From Sporomusa termitida (lineage in GTDB: Bacteria; Bacillota; Negativicutes; Sporomusales; Sporomusaceae), in the NCBI RefSeq assembly GCF_007641255.1, contig NZ_CP036259.1, positions 4,032,501 to 4,096,500 of the forward strand: a stretch of DNA of 64,000 nt, read 5' to 3'. Position numbers and translations under genes: made by a program. Every line of letters begins with the position of its first letter. Position 1 is the first letter of the stretch. The notes beneath the pieces were generated by a model that saw nothing but the letters and a program-made list of their open reading frames with translations, was not told where the DNA came from and made no database searches. Positions 42,445 through 51,819 of this stretch are shown piece after piece.

Positions 42445-44988
42445 TTAAAAATGCTCCAGCATGGTCCTGCTGATAATTTCATCCTGAACTTCCTTGCACA
42501 GCTCTACAAAGTATGCACTGTACCCGGCGACACGGATGATCAGGTCACGGTACTTGTCAGGTTCGAGTTGGGCCTTCTTCAACACTTCATTATCAACATA
42601 ACTGAATTGCATCTGGCCGTTGCCGAGAATAGATGCTGTTCTGAGCAGGGTAATCAGGCCATTTTCCCCCTCCGGTGTTTCCAGAATACCGCGCAGCAGT
42701 TTGAAGTTGTGCACCATGCCAATACTCATGGACTCATTACTCAGCTTGCTGATCGATTTAAGGATGGCTGTGGGCCCCAGCTTATCGGCCCCCTGGGTTG
42801 GGCTGATTCCGTCTGACAACGGTGTCCAGGCCGACCGGCCATTGGCTGTCGCACCGGTAATCTCCCCAATGGGCGTGTTGTTGGAAATGGAAAGGGTACC
42901 ATGACTGAAGTGCGAAAATAGCATTTTGAAGGTGTTGTGGACCCGTTCAGTCCAGATGATAATATCTGCGGCAATTTCATCAACATAGTCATCATCATTG
43001 CCGTATTTGGGTGTATGCAGACAATCTGTCCGGAGGGCTTCGTAGCCGGCAAAATTGGCCTCCAGGGCGTCCCTAATTTGTTTCAGTGTATATTTTTTAT
43101 CATCAAATACCAGCTTCTTAATCGCAGCCATCGAATCAGCATAGGTTCCCAGACCGGAGAAGATCAGGCCGGGACCGCAATTGACAAGTGCTCCGCCATT
43201 TGTGACATCAGTGCCTTTTTCCATACAACCTTCTACCAGCAACGACATGAGGGGTTTGGGAACAAGCTCTCTGTGCACCCGCTGACTGACAATGGTGCCA
43301 ATGGCCGACAAGCGAATAATATGCTCAATCTGCTTTTTGCAGGCGGCATCAAATTCTTCATAAGTCCTGATATTGTCAAGGTCGCCGGTATCAAGGCCCT
43401 GCCTGGTACCATGCCATTTCATCAGGCCGCGGTTCAGAACAAACTCGATGGCAATGGGCCATTGTGTGTAACCGGTGGATGTCCACTGATAGATCCTGCC
43501 GGATTTTTGCGGCTCAACGCAGCCCATGAGGCAATAATCCCGCGCATCCTCAATCGAAAACCCCTTGGCAAGCATCATTTTGATATGAGTATCATCAAAG
43601 TGGCAGGCGGGGAACCCCAGCCCGGCTTTCACCACGTCGACAATTTTCTTCAGATATGCTTGCGGTGATTTATTATGAATCCGGCAGGCAAGGGACGGTT
43701 GATACATCTTGGTAAAACGAACGGCATCCATAATCAGATAAGTCAGATCATTAGTTGCATCGCCACCGGTCCGCTTTTGCCCGCCGATCGTGCAATTGAT
43801 AAACGGCTGATAGCCGGCAAAATATTTTGCCCCCAGCTCACTGGACAGCCACATGACTTCCGAGCATTTAATAATAAAGCAGCTTAAGAGTTCAAAGGCT
43901 TCCAGCTTGTTCATCCGGCCGGCTTCCAGGTCGGCCTTGAACAGGGGATATATGTATTGATCCAGACGGCCGACGGAAATCCCGGTCTGGTTTTCTTCCA
44001 CCACAAATAACGATTCCAGCGTCCAGACGGACTGGAGTGCTTCATGAAAGGTACGGGGTGGATTGGCCGGCACCTGTGTCAAAATGCCGGAAATCTTGTA
44101 AAGCTCTTGCTGCCGGGCTGGGTCATGCTCCCGGTCAGCCAGTTCTCTGGCATAATCAGAAAGCCGTGCGGCATAAGCCAAAATGCCGTCACAGGTCTCA
44201 ATTTCCGCTTTGTAGAAATAAATCTTATCCAGGTCATCCGGATTTTCCATCGACAATTTACTCAGCCGGTCTACGGCTTCCTGCCTGGCACCATTAATAC
44301 CTTTTTTAATCAATATGACATCATAACCGGGGCAGGTGTCACCACCGCCATTTACCTGGTGATAAGAAAGATCACTGACAAAAGCTTCGCCTGAGAATGA
44401 CCATACGCCGGCCTCTTCATATTGTTGCTGACAGATTTCATCCAGGCTCCGGCCTTCCCAGTAAGGGAAAATCTCCTCCCGCAAAATCCGCTTGTCTTCC
44501 TCACTGATTTCAAAAGGATCCTGCGGTCTTGTTGACATGGTGTCCAGTTCGTCCCGGATCCAGCGCCAGGCAATATCCGGGGATACAGCCCCGGCCCGGG
44601 GCTTGCCGCAGGGATGCCCGACAACCAGTTCATCCGGTTGAATGACCAGGGGAGCTGTCTCGCAGGCTTTTCTGAAGCACTTGGCCCGGAGAAGAATCTT
44701 GGGCAAGCCGGCGTTTTCCCTGGTCACCTGGGTGAAAGCCCTGGCCCGGTAGGTACTGACACTGGGTTTTGCCTGTAAATAAGCGGCCCGCAATCTTTCC
44801 AGCCGCGGTGTCAGCCCGGTGATCTCCCCTTCATGCACCGGCGATTTTGCCTGGCGGTACGCTGCCGGACTGTTGGCGGACAGTTCCTTGGAAATGCCTT
44901 GGAACAGTTTCATAATGGCCGCCGTTTCTTCCGGGGACAAGTTTTTTGTTGCATCCGCAAATCTGTTGGAGAATTCCTGAATATTCAA
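42445..44988 (-). CDS. cutC: CutC, choline trimethylamine-lyase (glycyl radical enzyme)
   Basis: 847 residues from the TTG at 44988 (AGAGAGAGGA eight bases upstream; an ATG seven codons earlier lacks an RBS). With this start every known CutC residue falls one position off the Desulfovibrio numbering: Tyr209, Asp217, Phe396, Cys490 and Glu492 ([11 protein letters not shown]), Thr503, Tyr507 and glycyl-radical Gly822 (RVAGYSA). This full choline-pocket set argues against diol dehydratase, isethionate lyase or pyruvate formate-lyase. The N-terminal [15 protein letters not shown] helix is a plausible encapsulation signal. It converts choline to trimethylamine and acetaldehyde in the compartment. 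It lies 38 bases after the alcohol dehydrogenase gene. Confidence 0.96.
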   Translation of the reverse strand: MNIQEFSNRFADATKNLSPEETAAIMKLFQGISKELSANSPAAYRQAKSPVHEGEITGLTPRLERLRAAYLQAKPSVSTYRARAFTQVTRENAGLPKILLRAKCFRKACETAPLVIQPDELVVGHPCGKPRAGAVSPDIAWRWIRDELDTMSTRPQDPFEISEEDKRILREEIFPYWEGRSLDEICQQQYEEAGVWSFSGEAFVSDLSYHQVNGGGDTCPGYDVILIKKGINGARQEAVDRLSKLSMENPDDLDKIYFYKAEIETCDGILAYAARLSDYARELADREHDPARQQELYKISGILTQVPANPPRTFHEALQSVWTLESLFVVEENQTGISVGRLDQYIYPLFKADLEAGRMNKLEAFELLSCFIIKCSEVMWLSSELGAKYFAGYQPFINCTIGGQKRTGGDATNDLTYLIMDAVRFTKMYQPSLACRIHNKSPQAYLKKIVDVVKAGLGFPACHFDDTHIKMMLAKGFSIEDARDYCLMGCVEPQKSGRIYQWTSTGYTQWPIAIEFVLNRGLMKWHGTRQGLDTGDLDNIRTYEEFDAACKKQIEHIIRLSAIGTIVSQRVHRELVPKPLMSLLVEGCMEKGTDVTNGGALVNCGPGLIFSGLGTYADSMAAIKKLVFDDKKYTLKQIRDALEANFAGYEALRTDCLHTPKYGNDDDYVDEIAADIIIWTERVHNTFKMLFSHFSHGTLSISNNTPIGEITGATANGRSAWTPLSDGISPTQGADKLGPTAILKSISKLSNESMSIGMVHNFKLLRGILETPEGENGLITLLRTASILGNGQMQFSYVDNEVLKKAQLEPDKYRDLIIRVAGYSAYFVELCKEVQDEIISRTMLEHF

Positions 44989-45026
44989 CTTTTTTGTCCT
45001 CTCTCTCATTTATTTACCAGGATTAT

Positions 45027-46163
45027 TTAAAATGCTTTTTGATAAATACCGATCAGATCTTCCCGGGACGGTTGCCGGGGATTGGAGGGGGTGCACCGGT
45101 CCCGGAGCGCCAGTTCGGCCATATTACCCACTTCGTTCGCAAATTTGCTTTGCTCAATGCCCAACGTCCGAATACCGTCCGGAATTCCCAGAGATTTTTT
45201 CAATTCCTTGACAGCCTGCATGAAATTGATTGTTCCTTCCCGGTAAGTACGGGCAGGTAATTGCAAAACAGCAGCCAGTTTCGCGTATTTTTCCGCGACA
45301 TGCCTGTCGGCACTGTTATTCAGGTTGGCGTTATATTCAATCACGGTACTCAGTAACAGCGCATTTGACCGTCCGTGGGAAATATGAAAAGTTCCTCCCA
45401 AAGCATGGGCCAGGCTGTGATTAATTCCCAGATTCGCATTGGTAAAGGCCATCCCCGCTATACAGGATGCATTTTGAATGCGTTCTCGCGCCCGGGAATC
45501 AGACACATCGTTGTATAAAGTCCTGAGATTGCCAAAAATTAACTGGACCGCCTTCTCCGCCAGTGCATCTGTGCAATCAGTTGCCTCAGTAGAAACATAA
45601 GCCTCAATGGCATGCACCAAAGCGTCGATACCGGTGTCGGCCACTACCGTCTGCGGCACGTGCTGAATGCAAGTGGAATCAAGTATAGCGATATCCGGGG
45701 CCATCCACTCATCGACAATGCACACTTTTTCGCCCTCCGCAGTAATGACGGAAAAATCCGTCACTTCCGAGCCTGTACCACTTGTCGAAGGAATCGCAAT
45801 AAACAGTGGTTTCCTGAATTCCTCCCCGGCTGCTTTTCTGAACTGCCAGAGGGAGTATAAAATAGCCTTGGCAGCATCAATGACAGAACCCCCGCCCAAT
45901 GCAATCATGGTATCGGCCTGAATCTCCAGGTAGCTCTTCATCCCGGCGGCAATGACTTGTACATCCGGATCAGGACGCACTTCTGTAAAAACAGCCGACT
46001 TTATCCCTGTTTCATTCAGATAATCGACCGTTTTTTGGAGATATCCCAACTTCTCCATAACCGCATCAGAAACAATAAACGCACAGGAGCCATTGATTTC
46101 TTTAAGAAATTCCATGGATCCCTCACTGAAATAAATCTTGGGTTTAATGACAAATTTTCTCAT
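45027..46163 (-). CDS. Iron-type alcohol dehydrogenase (CutO/EutG-like)
   Basis: 378 residues from the ATG at 46163 (GAGGAGACGGCGGTA upstream); longer in-frame starts overlap the ALDH gene. GGGSVIDAAKAI binds NAD, and the metal ligands are in DTGIDALVHAIEAYVS (Asp, His) and HSLAHALGGTFHISHGRSNA (two His). It reduces acetaldehyde to ethanol, recycling NAD+ within the compartment for the acylating aldehyde dehydrogenase. Confidence 0.94.
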   Translation of the reverse strand: MRKFVIKPKIYFSEGSMEFLKEINGSCAFIVSDAVMEKLGYLQKTVDYLNETGIKSAVFTEVRPDPDVQVIAAGMKSYLEIQADTMIALGGGSVIDAAKAILYSLWQFRKAAGEEFRKPLFIAIPSTSGTGSEVTDFSVITAEGEKVCIVDEWMAPDIAILDSTCIQHVPQTVVADTGIDALVHAIEAYVSTEATDCTDALAEKAVQLIFGNLRTLYNDVSDSRARERIQNASCIAGMAFTNANLGINHSLAHALGGTFHISHGRSNALLLSTVIEYNANLNNSADRHVAEKYAKLAAVLQLPARTYREGTINFMQAVKELKKSLGIPDGIRTLGIEQSKFANEVGNMAELALRDRCTPSNPRQPSREDLIGIYQKAF

Positions 46164-46176
46164 TACCGCCGTCTCC

Positions 46177-47676
46177 TCAAATCTTCTCGCCACGCGTAAG
46201 CTGCTCAAGTAATTTTTTCAGTAATTCATTCAAATCCGGCCTGCTTTCAAGCTGAGTGGAGCAGCAGGTTCCGCTTGTTGCCGCGGCTTCCCCGGTCTGC
46301 ACACCCTTGGTTATAGCTTCCAGCCGGCGTACGCCATAACCGACTTTCCGGATATTAATCAAGTTCATTGGTGAAATATTATCAGAAGTAATCCCGCCGC
46401 CGGCTGCGCCGCATCCCAGGCTCAAGGCCGGGAAAAGGTTGGTTGTCGCGCCGATCCCCCCTAATGTGGCGGGAGTATTCACTAATATTCTGGATACAGG
46501 TTTTTTCAGGGCAAATTCCCGGATCACCTGCTCATTCCGGGAGTGAATGACCAGCGTATGTCCCCGGCCCTCATTAACCAGTAATTCTAGGCATTTTTCA
46601 CAGGCACCCTGCCAGTCCTTTTCAACATAAAAGGCCAGCACCGGGCAGAGTTTTTCTCTGGCATACGGGTTGTCGGGCGACACATATTGTTGTTCGGCGA
46701 TCAATACTTTCGTATCGCCCGGCACACACAGACCGGCTTGCCGGGCCAGCTCCAGCGCCGGTTTGCCGACAATTGCCGGGTTTAACCTGCCATCAGGCCG
46801 GAAAAAAAGCTTACTGAGCTGTTCCGCTTCCTGTCCTGACATGAAATAAGCGCCCTGCCGCCTGAGCTCCTGCCGCACTTCATCGGCAATACAGTCCTCA
46901 GCAACGATGGATTGTTCCGAAGCGGAAACAATGCCGTTATCAAAAGTTCTGCTGGTAATTATATCTGCTACCGCCTTTCTTATGTCGGCTGAACGCTCAA
47001 TAAAGGCGGGCCCGTTACCCGGCCCGCCATAAATGGCCGGTTTTCCGGCTGTATAGGCCGCCCTGACCATCTTAGGTACACCGGTAACCAGAATGAGCGC
47101 GGTATCTTTGTGGTTCATCAACTCAACGGTACCGCCGGCCGCCAGCGTCCGTAGATAGCCGACAGCGCCGCAAGGCAATCCGTTTTTTTCCGCCGTCCGT
47201 ATCAGGATATCCAGCACTTTGCCAATCGTTTTTTTGGCCTTGGGATGAGGGGAAAAAACAATCGCATTGCCGGATTTTATAGCAATCAGGGTTTTATAGA
47301 TGCTGGTGGATACCGGGTTGGTCGCAGGCGGCAAAGCGACAATCACACCGACAGGTACGCCAATCTCCATGGTCTGGTTGGCCTTGTCCTCACCAATCAC
47401 GCCGACAACTTTCATATCCCTGATTTTCTTATAGAGAAAGTCACTCGCAAAAACATTTTTGACAAACTTGTCCTGCCATTGGCCAAAACCGGTTTCCTCC
47501 TGGGACATAACGGCAAGTTCCCTGGCGTATTGATACACCGCTTCAGCCATATGCCCGACAATTTTATCCAGCTTTTCCTGGGGAAAAGTCGCCAGTATTT
47601 TTTGCGCCTCGCGGGCGTTTTCCACCAGAATCCGGGCCTCCTGAACAGAGAGCAAATCATTGTCAATTCGATTCAT
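46177..47676 (-). CDS. Aldehyde dehydrogenase paralogue with Ser in place of catalytic Cys
   Basis: 499 residues, colinear with the dehydrogenase at 32130-33611. In CoA-acylating aldehyde dehydrogenases the nucleophile sits in NGTxCxSEQ; here it reads DNGIVSASEQS with Ser251 (codon TCC). The NAD region (GPGNGPAFIERSA) and the rest of the fold are preserved, so this is a kept protein, not a decaying one. The C-terminal DLNELLKKLLEQLTRGEKI is a good encapsulation helix. It may be a structural or regulatory partner of the active copy, or catalyse a hydrolytic or non-thioester reaction. It is the third gene of the operon. Confidence 0.9.
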   Translation of the reverse strand: MNRIDNDLLSVQEARILVENAREAQKILATFPQEKLDKIVGHMAEAVYQYARELAVMSQEETGFGQWQDKFVKNVFASDFLYKKIRDMKVVGVIGEDKANQTMEIGVPVGVIVALPPATNPVSTSIYKTLIAIKSGNAIVFSPHPKAKKTIGKVLDILIRTAEKNGLPCGAVGYLRTLAAGGTVELMNHKDTALILVTGVPKMVRAAYTAGKPAIYGGPGNGPAFIERSADIRKAVADIITSRTFDNGIVSASEQSIVAEDCIADEVRQELRRQGAYFMSGQEAEQLSKLFFRPDGRLNPAIVGKPALELARQAGLCVPGDTKVLIAEQQYVSPDNPYAREKLCPVLAFYVEKDWQGACEKCLELLVNEGRGHTLVIHSRNEQVIREFALKKPVSRILVNTPATLGGIGATTNLFPALSLGCGAAGGGITSDNISPMNLINIRKVGYGVRRLEAITKGVQTGEAAATSGTCCSTQLESRPDLNELLKKLLEQLTRGEKI

Positions 47677-47725
47677 CTCTCACCACCGCCTTTCCCGCGT
47701 AGCAGCAAAGCTTACAACAACTGCG

Positions 47726-48016
47726 TTACCAGTCGATAACATATTTGGCAACAATCTTTTGTACGTCCGCATGCGGCCGGGCAATAACATTGGAACTATA
47801 GACCGGGCCCACCTTGCCGGCGGCTTTGATGCCGGCCTCTACAGCTGCTTGCACCGCGCCCACGTCCCCGCGGACCACAACGGAAATCAAACCGGAGGCC
47901 ACATTTTCATAACCGACTAATTCCACATCCGCAGCCTTGCACATAGCATCCGCAGCCTCCAGTACCGAAACCAGGCCATATGTTTCTATGAACCCCAAAG
48001 CATCATTTCTCTCCAC
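47726..48016 (-). CDS. BMC-H shell protein (second gene of the choline operon)
   Basis: 96 residues from the GTG at 48016 (AAAGGGGAAT upstream); this start gives the canonical beginning ERNDALGFIETYGLVSVLEA and avoids a 30-base overlap with the previous gene. ASGLISVVVRGDVGAVQAAV and NVIARPHADVQ confirm a standard hexameric shell protein. Confidence 0.93.
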   Translation of the reverse strand: MERNDALGFIETYGLVSVLEAADAMCKAADVELVGYENVASGLISVVVRGDVGAVQAAVEAGIKAAGKVGPVYSSNVIARPHADVQKIVAKYVIDW

Positions 48017-48044
48017 GCGGATTCCCCTTTCAACTAAGCACTGC

Positions 48045-48344
48045 TTAGCCGGCATCAATATCATGTTTAGAGACAATTTTCCCCACCCTGCTGACAGGAC
48101 GCGGCATGACGTGGGCGGCTGTCATCTCGCCAATGGCGGCGGCCGCCGCCGCACCTTTTTCTACCGCCGACCGCACTGCCGCAACATCGCCTTTCACCAT
48201 GACCGTGACCAGCCCGGAACCCACATTCTCATACGAAACAAGCACAACGTCAGCCGTTTTACACATGACATCTGCCGCTTGAATTGCCGGTACCATACCT
48301 CTTGTTTCAACAAGGCCCAATGCTTCTTCCCCAAAGTATTCCAT
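48045..48344 (-). CDS. BMC-H shell protein (first gene of the choline operon)
   Basis: 99 residues: EALGLVETRGMVPAIQAADV, VGSGLVTVMVKGDVAAVRSA and AHVMPRPVSRV are typical. GAGGAGGGG lies before the ATG. As first gene, right after the long promoter region, it is expected to be among the most abundant shell components. Confidence 0.95.
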   Translation of the reverse strand: MEYFGEEALGLVETRGMVPAIQAADVMCKTADVVLVSYENVGSGLVTVMVKGDVAAVRSAVEKGAAAAAAIGEMTAAHVMPRPVSRVGKIVSKHDIDAG

Positions 48345-48894
48345 CGAAACCCCTCCTCTTGCTATCGCGTTACACGTCCAGGGACAGCCACCGTATGGGT
48401 ACCCTGCATATCTGCAATGATTAGCTTGCGATTATTTATTTGTCTAACCTTTAATAAACCGATAAATGCTGGTTTTCATGATATCACATGCCAAAAATTT
48501 TTTTTTGAAAAATCAATATACAAAATAGTACTATTGCAGCTAAACAAAATCCAATTATTGTACTAAAATGATTTTCTGGCAAAATTAGGACTAAATTTCA
48601 GCTGCTGCGCATACAGAATTCAAAATTCGAGGTAAAATAATACATTTTAAAACAATATAAAATTATGCAACAAACAGACCGGGAATCCGATGAACGGAAA
48701 AAAAACACCCCCGGTTTTTCTAATCTGCCGGTGATGTGCAGGGAAACATGCCTGGCCTGTGAGCTAAACCAGCCGAATTTTAGCGGCAGACTCGGATATC
48801 AGGTCCACATGCATTGATTTTATTAGTTTTTTTTGCTATAGTGAATTATCAAAAATTCTAAAATCCAAGTTTCACATACTTGGTGGAGCTAACT
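48345..48894. promoter_or_regulatory. Divergent control region between the choline operon and choline kinase
   Basis: 550 bases, mostly AT-rich, with no gene. It holds the kinase promoter (48814-48842), a palindrome ATAGTACTAT (48524-48533) and A/T-rich repeats that could bind the AraC-type regulator. I could not identify a confident promoter for the microcompartment operon, nor a sigma-54 or B12-type element. Confidence 0.5.
48814..48842 (+). promoter_or_regulatory. Sigma-A promoter of the choline kinase gene
   Basis: TTGATT (48814-48819) and TATAGT (48837-48842) are separated by 17 bases, about 53 bases upstream of the start codon. Confidence 0.65.
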
Positions 48895-49809
48895 ATGAGA
48901 ATGGAAGAATTAGTACAAGAAAAGCTGCGCCATGTTTTTCATGATAAAAGCATGGTCTTCGATAAATCCCGCTTTGCCGGCGGCCTTACCAATTACAACT
49001 ATATTATGGAGATTAAGGGCATTGAATATGTCATCAGGCAACCTGGCGGCATGACAGAACAGATTATTGACCGAAAAATAGAAAGGGTCAATAATAATAT
49101 CGCCTCAGAGCTCGGCGTAAATTCTAATTGTATTTATTTTGATGAAAACAGCGGCATCAAAATCAGCATCTATATAAACAACAGCCAAAATATGGCCCAC
49201 GCCGATCCCAGCCTACCACAGAATCTGACAGCAGTTTCCCGGTTAATGAAAAAGATTCACTCCCTGCCCCAACATTTTGCCAACCGCTTCGATTGGCAAA
49301 CAGAGCTGCATAAATACGAACAGATCATAGAGCAGCTGCACGGCGACCTCTTCTTTGATTACACACGCTTAAAAGATCAATTAGTCAATTTTGTCCAAAA
49401 AAATGGCCAAAATGCAATTCTTGTCCCTTGTCACAATGATACAGTGCCTGAGAACTTTATCATCGACGACGCCGGCAGAACCTATCTTATTGACTGGGAG
49501 TATTCCGGCATGAACGATCCCTGTTGGGACGTGGCCGCCTACATGCTTGAATCCAGGCTATCGGCAGAAGCGATCGACTATTTAATCCAGGACTATTTCC
49601 ACCGGCCACTGACCCCGGTGGAGGAATTAAGAATAAAAAGCTTTATGATGGCCCAGGATTTACTCTGGACAGCCTGGGCATTAATCAGGCATTACAACGG
49701 CGATGACTTTCTGGAATACTGCACTATCAGATACGAACGCTTCCGGAAAAATATCAAAACAATATCCAAATCACCCGCTTGCGCCATTGCCGGTATGGTC
49801 ATGAGTTAG
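48895..49809 (+). CDS. Choline kinase (LicA-like, APH fold)
   Basis: 304 residues from the ATG at 48895 (GGTGGAGC upstream). The kinase fold shows RFAGGLTNYNYIMEI (nucleotide-binding), the Brenner motif PCHNDTVPENFII (catalytic Asp) and the metal-binding LIDWEYSGMNDPCWDVAAYM, the combination found in choline/ethanolamine kinases such as LicA. It phosphorylates choline with ATP. Divergence from a choline lyase operon supports this substrate. It may trap choline in the cell or supply phosphocholine; how it divides substrate with CutC is unclear. Confidence 0.88.
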   Translation: MRMEELVQEKLRHVFHDKSMVFDKSRFAGGLTNYNYIMEIKGIEYVIRQPGGMTEQIIDRKIERVNNNIASELGVNSNCIYFDENSGIKISIYINNSQNMAHADPSLPQNLTAVSRLMKKIHSLPQHFANRFDWQTELHKYEQIIEQLHGDLFFDYTRLKDQLVNFVQKNGQNAILVPCHNDTVPENFIIDDAGRTYLIDWEYSGMNDPCWDVAAYMLESRLSAEAIDYLIQDYFHRPLTPVEELRIKSFMMAQDLLWTAWALIRHYNGDDFLEYCTIRYERFRKNIKTISKSPACAIAGMVMS

Positions 49810-49860
49810 TTAACAGTACGCACAGCAGCTGGCATGGCTACCGTCTAGCCGTTCTTATGT

Positions 49861-49983
49861 CCACAGAATTTATTTATAAATTCTGTGGACCAATAAACCG
49901 AAGGTTAGAAAATCCGGCTCATATTGCCGGGTTTTTCAGCCTTTGTTTTATTTATGATCAGCCCCAAAATAGTTATTTTGGGG
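49861..49983. terminator. Cluster of palindromic terminator-like elements between convergent genes
   Basis: Three structures: a perfect palindrome CCACAGAATTTAT/ATAAATTCTGTGG with a 2-base centre (49861-49888); a classical plus-strand terminator CCGGC...GCCGGGTTTTT (about 49913-49937); and CCCCAAAATA/TATTTTGGGG with a 2-base centre (49962-49983). They separate the choline kinase gene from the oppositely directed MFS gene. Confidence 0.65.
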
Positions 49984-50056
49984 TTTGATTTGCTATGTCC
50001 TATTTGCAACTTAGATATTACTGCATCTGAGCCGAATCTCTTCTCGCACTTTCTTG

Positions 50057-51223
50057 CTAGCCCTTCATAATAGAGGACCCTGCAAACTGCCTGAAGGCCA
50101 GCTTGCAATACATTGTATACACCAGCAAACTGACTGTTGTTGCCGCCAGCATGACTTGCGCCCCGCCCGCCTCATACACCCAGCCCAGGCCAGCGGGACC
50201 GATGCCATTACCGAGAAATAAAAAAAAGGCAAACAGGGACATGCAGGTTGACCTGGCTTCAGGCAAAAGCTCGGTTGCGTAGGTCTGCAGGGTGGTATGA
50301 AGAACAATGAACCCCAGCCCCAGCAATAAAAAGCCTGCCAATAATGCACCCCAGTGAGGTATCAGCCATATAAGGCCAAACGCACAGGTAAGCAGGGAGG
50401 AACCTATTAACGGCATTCTATGTTGGCCAACCTGCTTGATAATCGGGCTGATAAAATAGCTGCCAATAAAAGCAGCGACACTAAAGCCAGCGGTTAGTAA
50501 GCCAACAGAAAAATAATCCAGTCCCAGAACCTTATTCCCGTAAACCCCCAGATAGGTAAAGCCGCCAAATAAAACTACACCTTCTAAGCCTACTGCTAAA
50601 TAAACTGTCCGTGAGCGACGGCTGGCAAAGATTCTTTTATATCGTTCTTTTAACGGGATTTGTTCTTTTGGGGGTATATGTACCAGCCGTGACTTCTCCC
50701 TTAAAAATGCAAGCCCAACTAGCATTCCAGCAAGGCCAATTGCTAAAAATATAAACTTCCAGCTAAAAAAATGAGCCAGCATGGAGCCAAGTACGATACC
50801 CAGGGCCTGGCCGGACATGGACAGCGACATAAAGAAAGAAATTGCTTTAGGACGCTCCGCAAAAGTAAAACTGTCGCCAATTTGGGCGAGCGAAACCGGA
50901 ATAATGCCAGCGGCAAAAGTTCCGCTAAATATTCGGAATACCAACAGAGAAGTAAAACTATCAGCATAGCTGCACGCAAGCTCGGCCAAGGCGAATAAAA
51001 AAAGGGCAACTGAGATGGTCTGTAATTTGCCGAATTTATCGGCAATAGGTCCATATACTAACTGCAATAATCCATAGGGAATAGTAAAAGCCGAAACCAG
51101 CAGACCGACCGCAGCTTCCCTGATCATTAAATCGTCGGCAATAGCTGGTAATACCGGCGCAATTGCCCGGCTATCGGCATTGACCAAAAAACCGCTAATG
51201 CCAAGTATCCATAATAACTTCAT
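50057..51223 (-). CDS. MFS transporter, drug/H+ antiporter (YdhP/AraJ-like) type
   Basis: 388 residues from the ATG at 51223 (AGGGAGGGTTACT upstream), twelve membrane segments. LVSAFTIPYGLLQLVYGPIADKFGK is the DHA1 motif A region and RIFSGTFAAGIIPVSLAQIG resembles motif C of antiporters. The substrate is unknown; an efflux role is likely. It lies alone, convergent with the choline kinase gene. Confidence 0.88.
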   Translation of the reverse strand: MKLLWILGISGFLVNADSRAIAPVLPAIADDLMIREAAVGLLVSAFTIPYGLLQLVYGPIADKFGKLQTISVALFLFALAELACSYADSFTSLLVFRIFSGTFAAGIIPVSLAQIGDSFTFAERPKAISFFMSLSMSGQALGIVLGSMLAHFFSWKFIFLAIGLAGMLVGLAFLREKSRLVHIPPKEQIPLKERYKRIFASRRSRTVYLAVGLEGVVLFGGFTYLGVYGNKVLGLDYFSVGLLTAGFSVAAFIGSYFISPIIKQVGQHRMPLIGSSLLTCAFGLIWLIPHWGALLAGFLLLGLGFIVLHTTLQTYATELLPEARSTCMSLFAFFLFLGNGIGPAGLGWVYEAGGAQVMLAATTVSLLVYTMYCKLAFRQFAGSSIMKG

Positions 51224-51431
51224 AGTAACCCTCCCTGATGAGCGCCGCCAGGCAAAAAAGATAAGCAATATAGCCTCGCGGCCTGCGTTTGACTCCAACT
51301 GGACCCCTGCAAGCCGCTTGTCCATATCAAAATCACACTGCGGCGGCCATTCCGGCCTATACAAAGACCTGCCGTCTTATTATTAACCATACGGCAGGTC
51401 TTTGGCGCGCTTGCGGTGTGCCCGGATACCT

Positions 51432-51656
51432 TTATCCGGCATTTTTCTTAAACAGATAATAAACATTCACACAGACAATAAACAGGTTGGCCAGGACCAC
51501 AGGCATCGCTTGAATGGCTATCCCATAAACGACAAAGAGAACAGCGCCAACCAGGTTAATAAACCGCAGTTTATTGATCGACTTCATTACAAATGAAACT
51601 GCGACCAGCGCCGAAGCCAAATACCCCAGCCATTCCACTAGATTAATGGTTTCCAT
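51432..51656 (-). CDS. Small three-helix membrane protein (YgjV-like)
   Basis: 74 residues with three hydrophobic segments (WLGYLASALVAVSFVM, LRFINLVGAVLFVVYGIAI, VVLANLFIVCVNVYYLF), the pattern of the small YgjV/uncharacterised inner-membrane family. SIxKLRxxNLVGAxxFxxYG is a recurring motif in such proteins. The function is unknown. Confidence 0.75.
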   Translation of the reverse strand: METINLVEWLGYLASALVAVSFVMKSINKLRFINLVGAVLFVVYGIAIQAMPVVLANLFIVCVNVYYLFKKNAG

Positions 51657-51819
51657 TGATTATCCGGTCCGATCCTCATCATTATTTGACAGGTACATCA
51701 TTTAATTAGTATACCATTATTCCTGCTTGGGAACAATTCCAGCAACCACGCCGGTAAGGCAAATAGAGCAGCTTTTAAGTTTTGAGAATCAATCCTCGTA
51801 ACTACAAATAGAGGTAAAG

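Noticed and set aside
42937-43668. Long plus-strand open frame opposite cutC
   Set aside because: Mirror of the codon pattern of cutC; no independent coding signal.
48345-48894. Sigma-54 promoter or ANTAR/B12-type RNA control for the choline operon
   Set aside because: No GG-N10-GC element in the right orientation and no tandem ANTAR hairpins or B12 box were found; the regulator is of AraC type.
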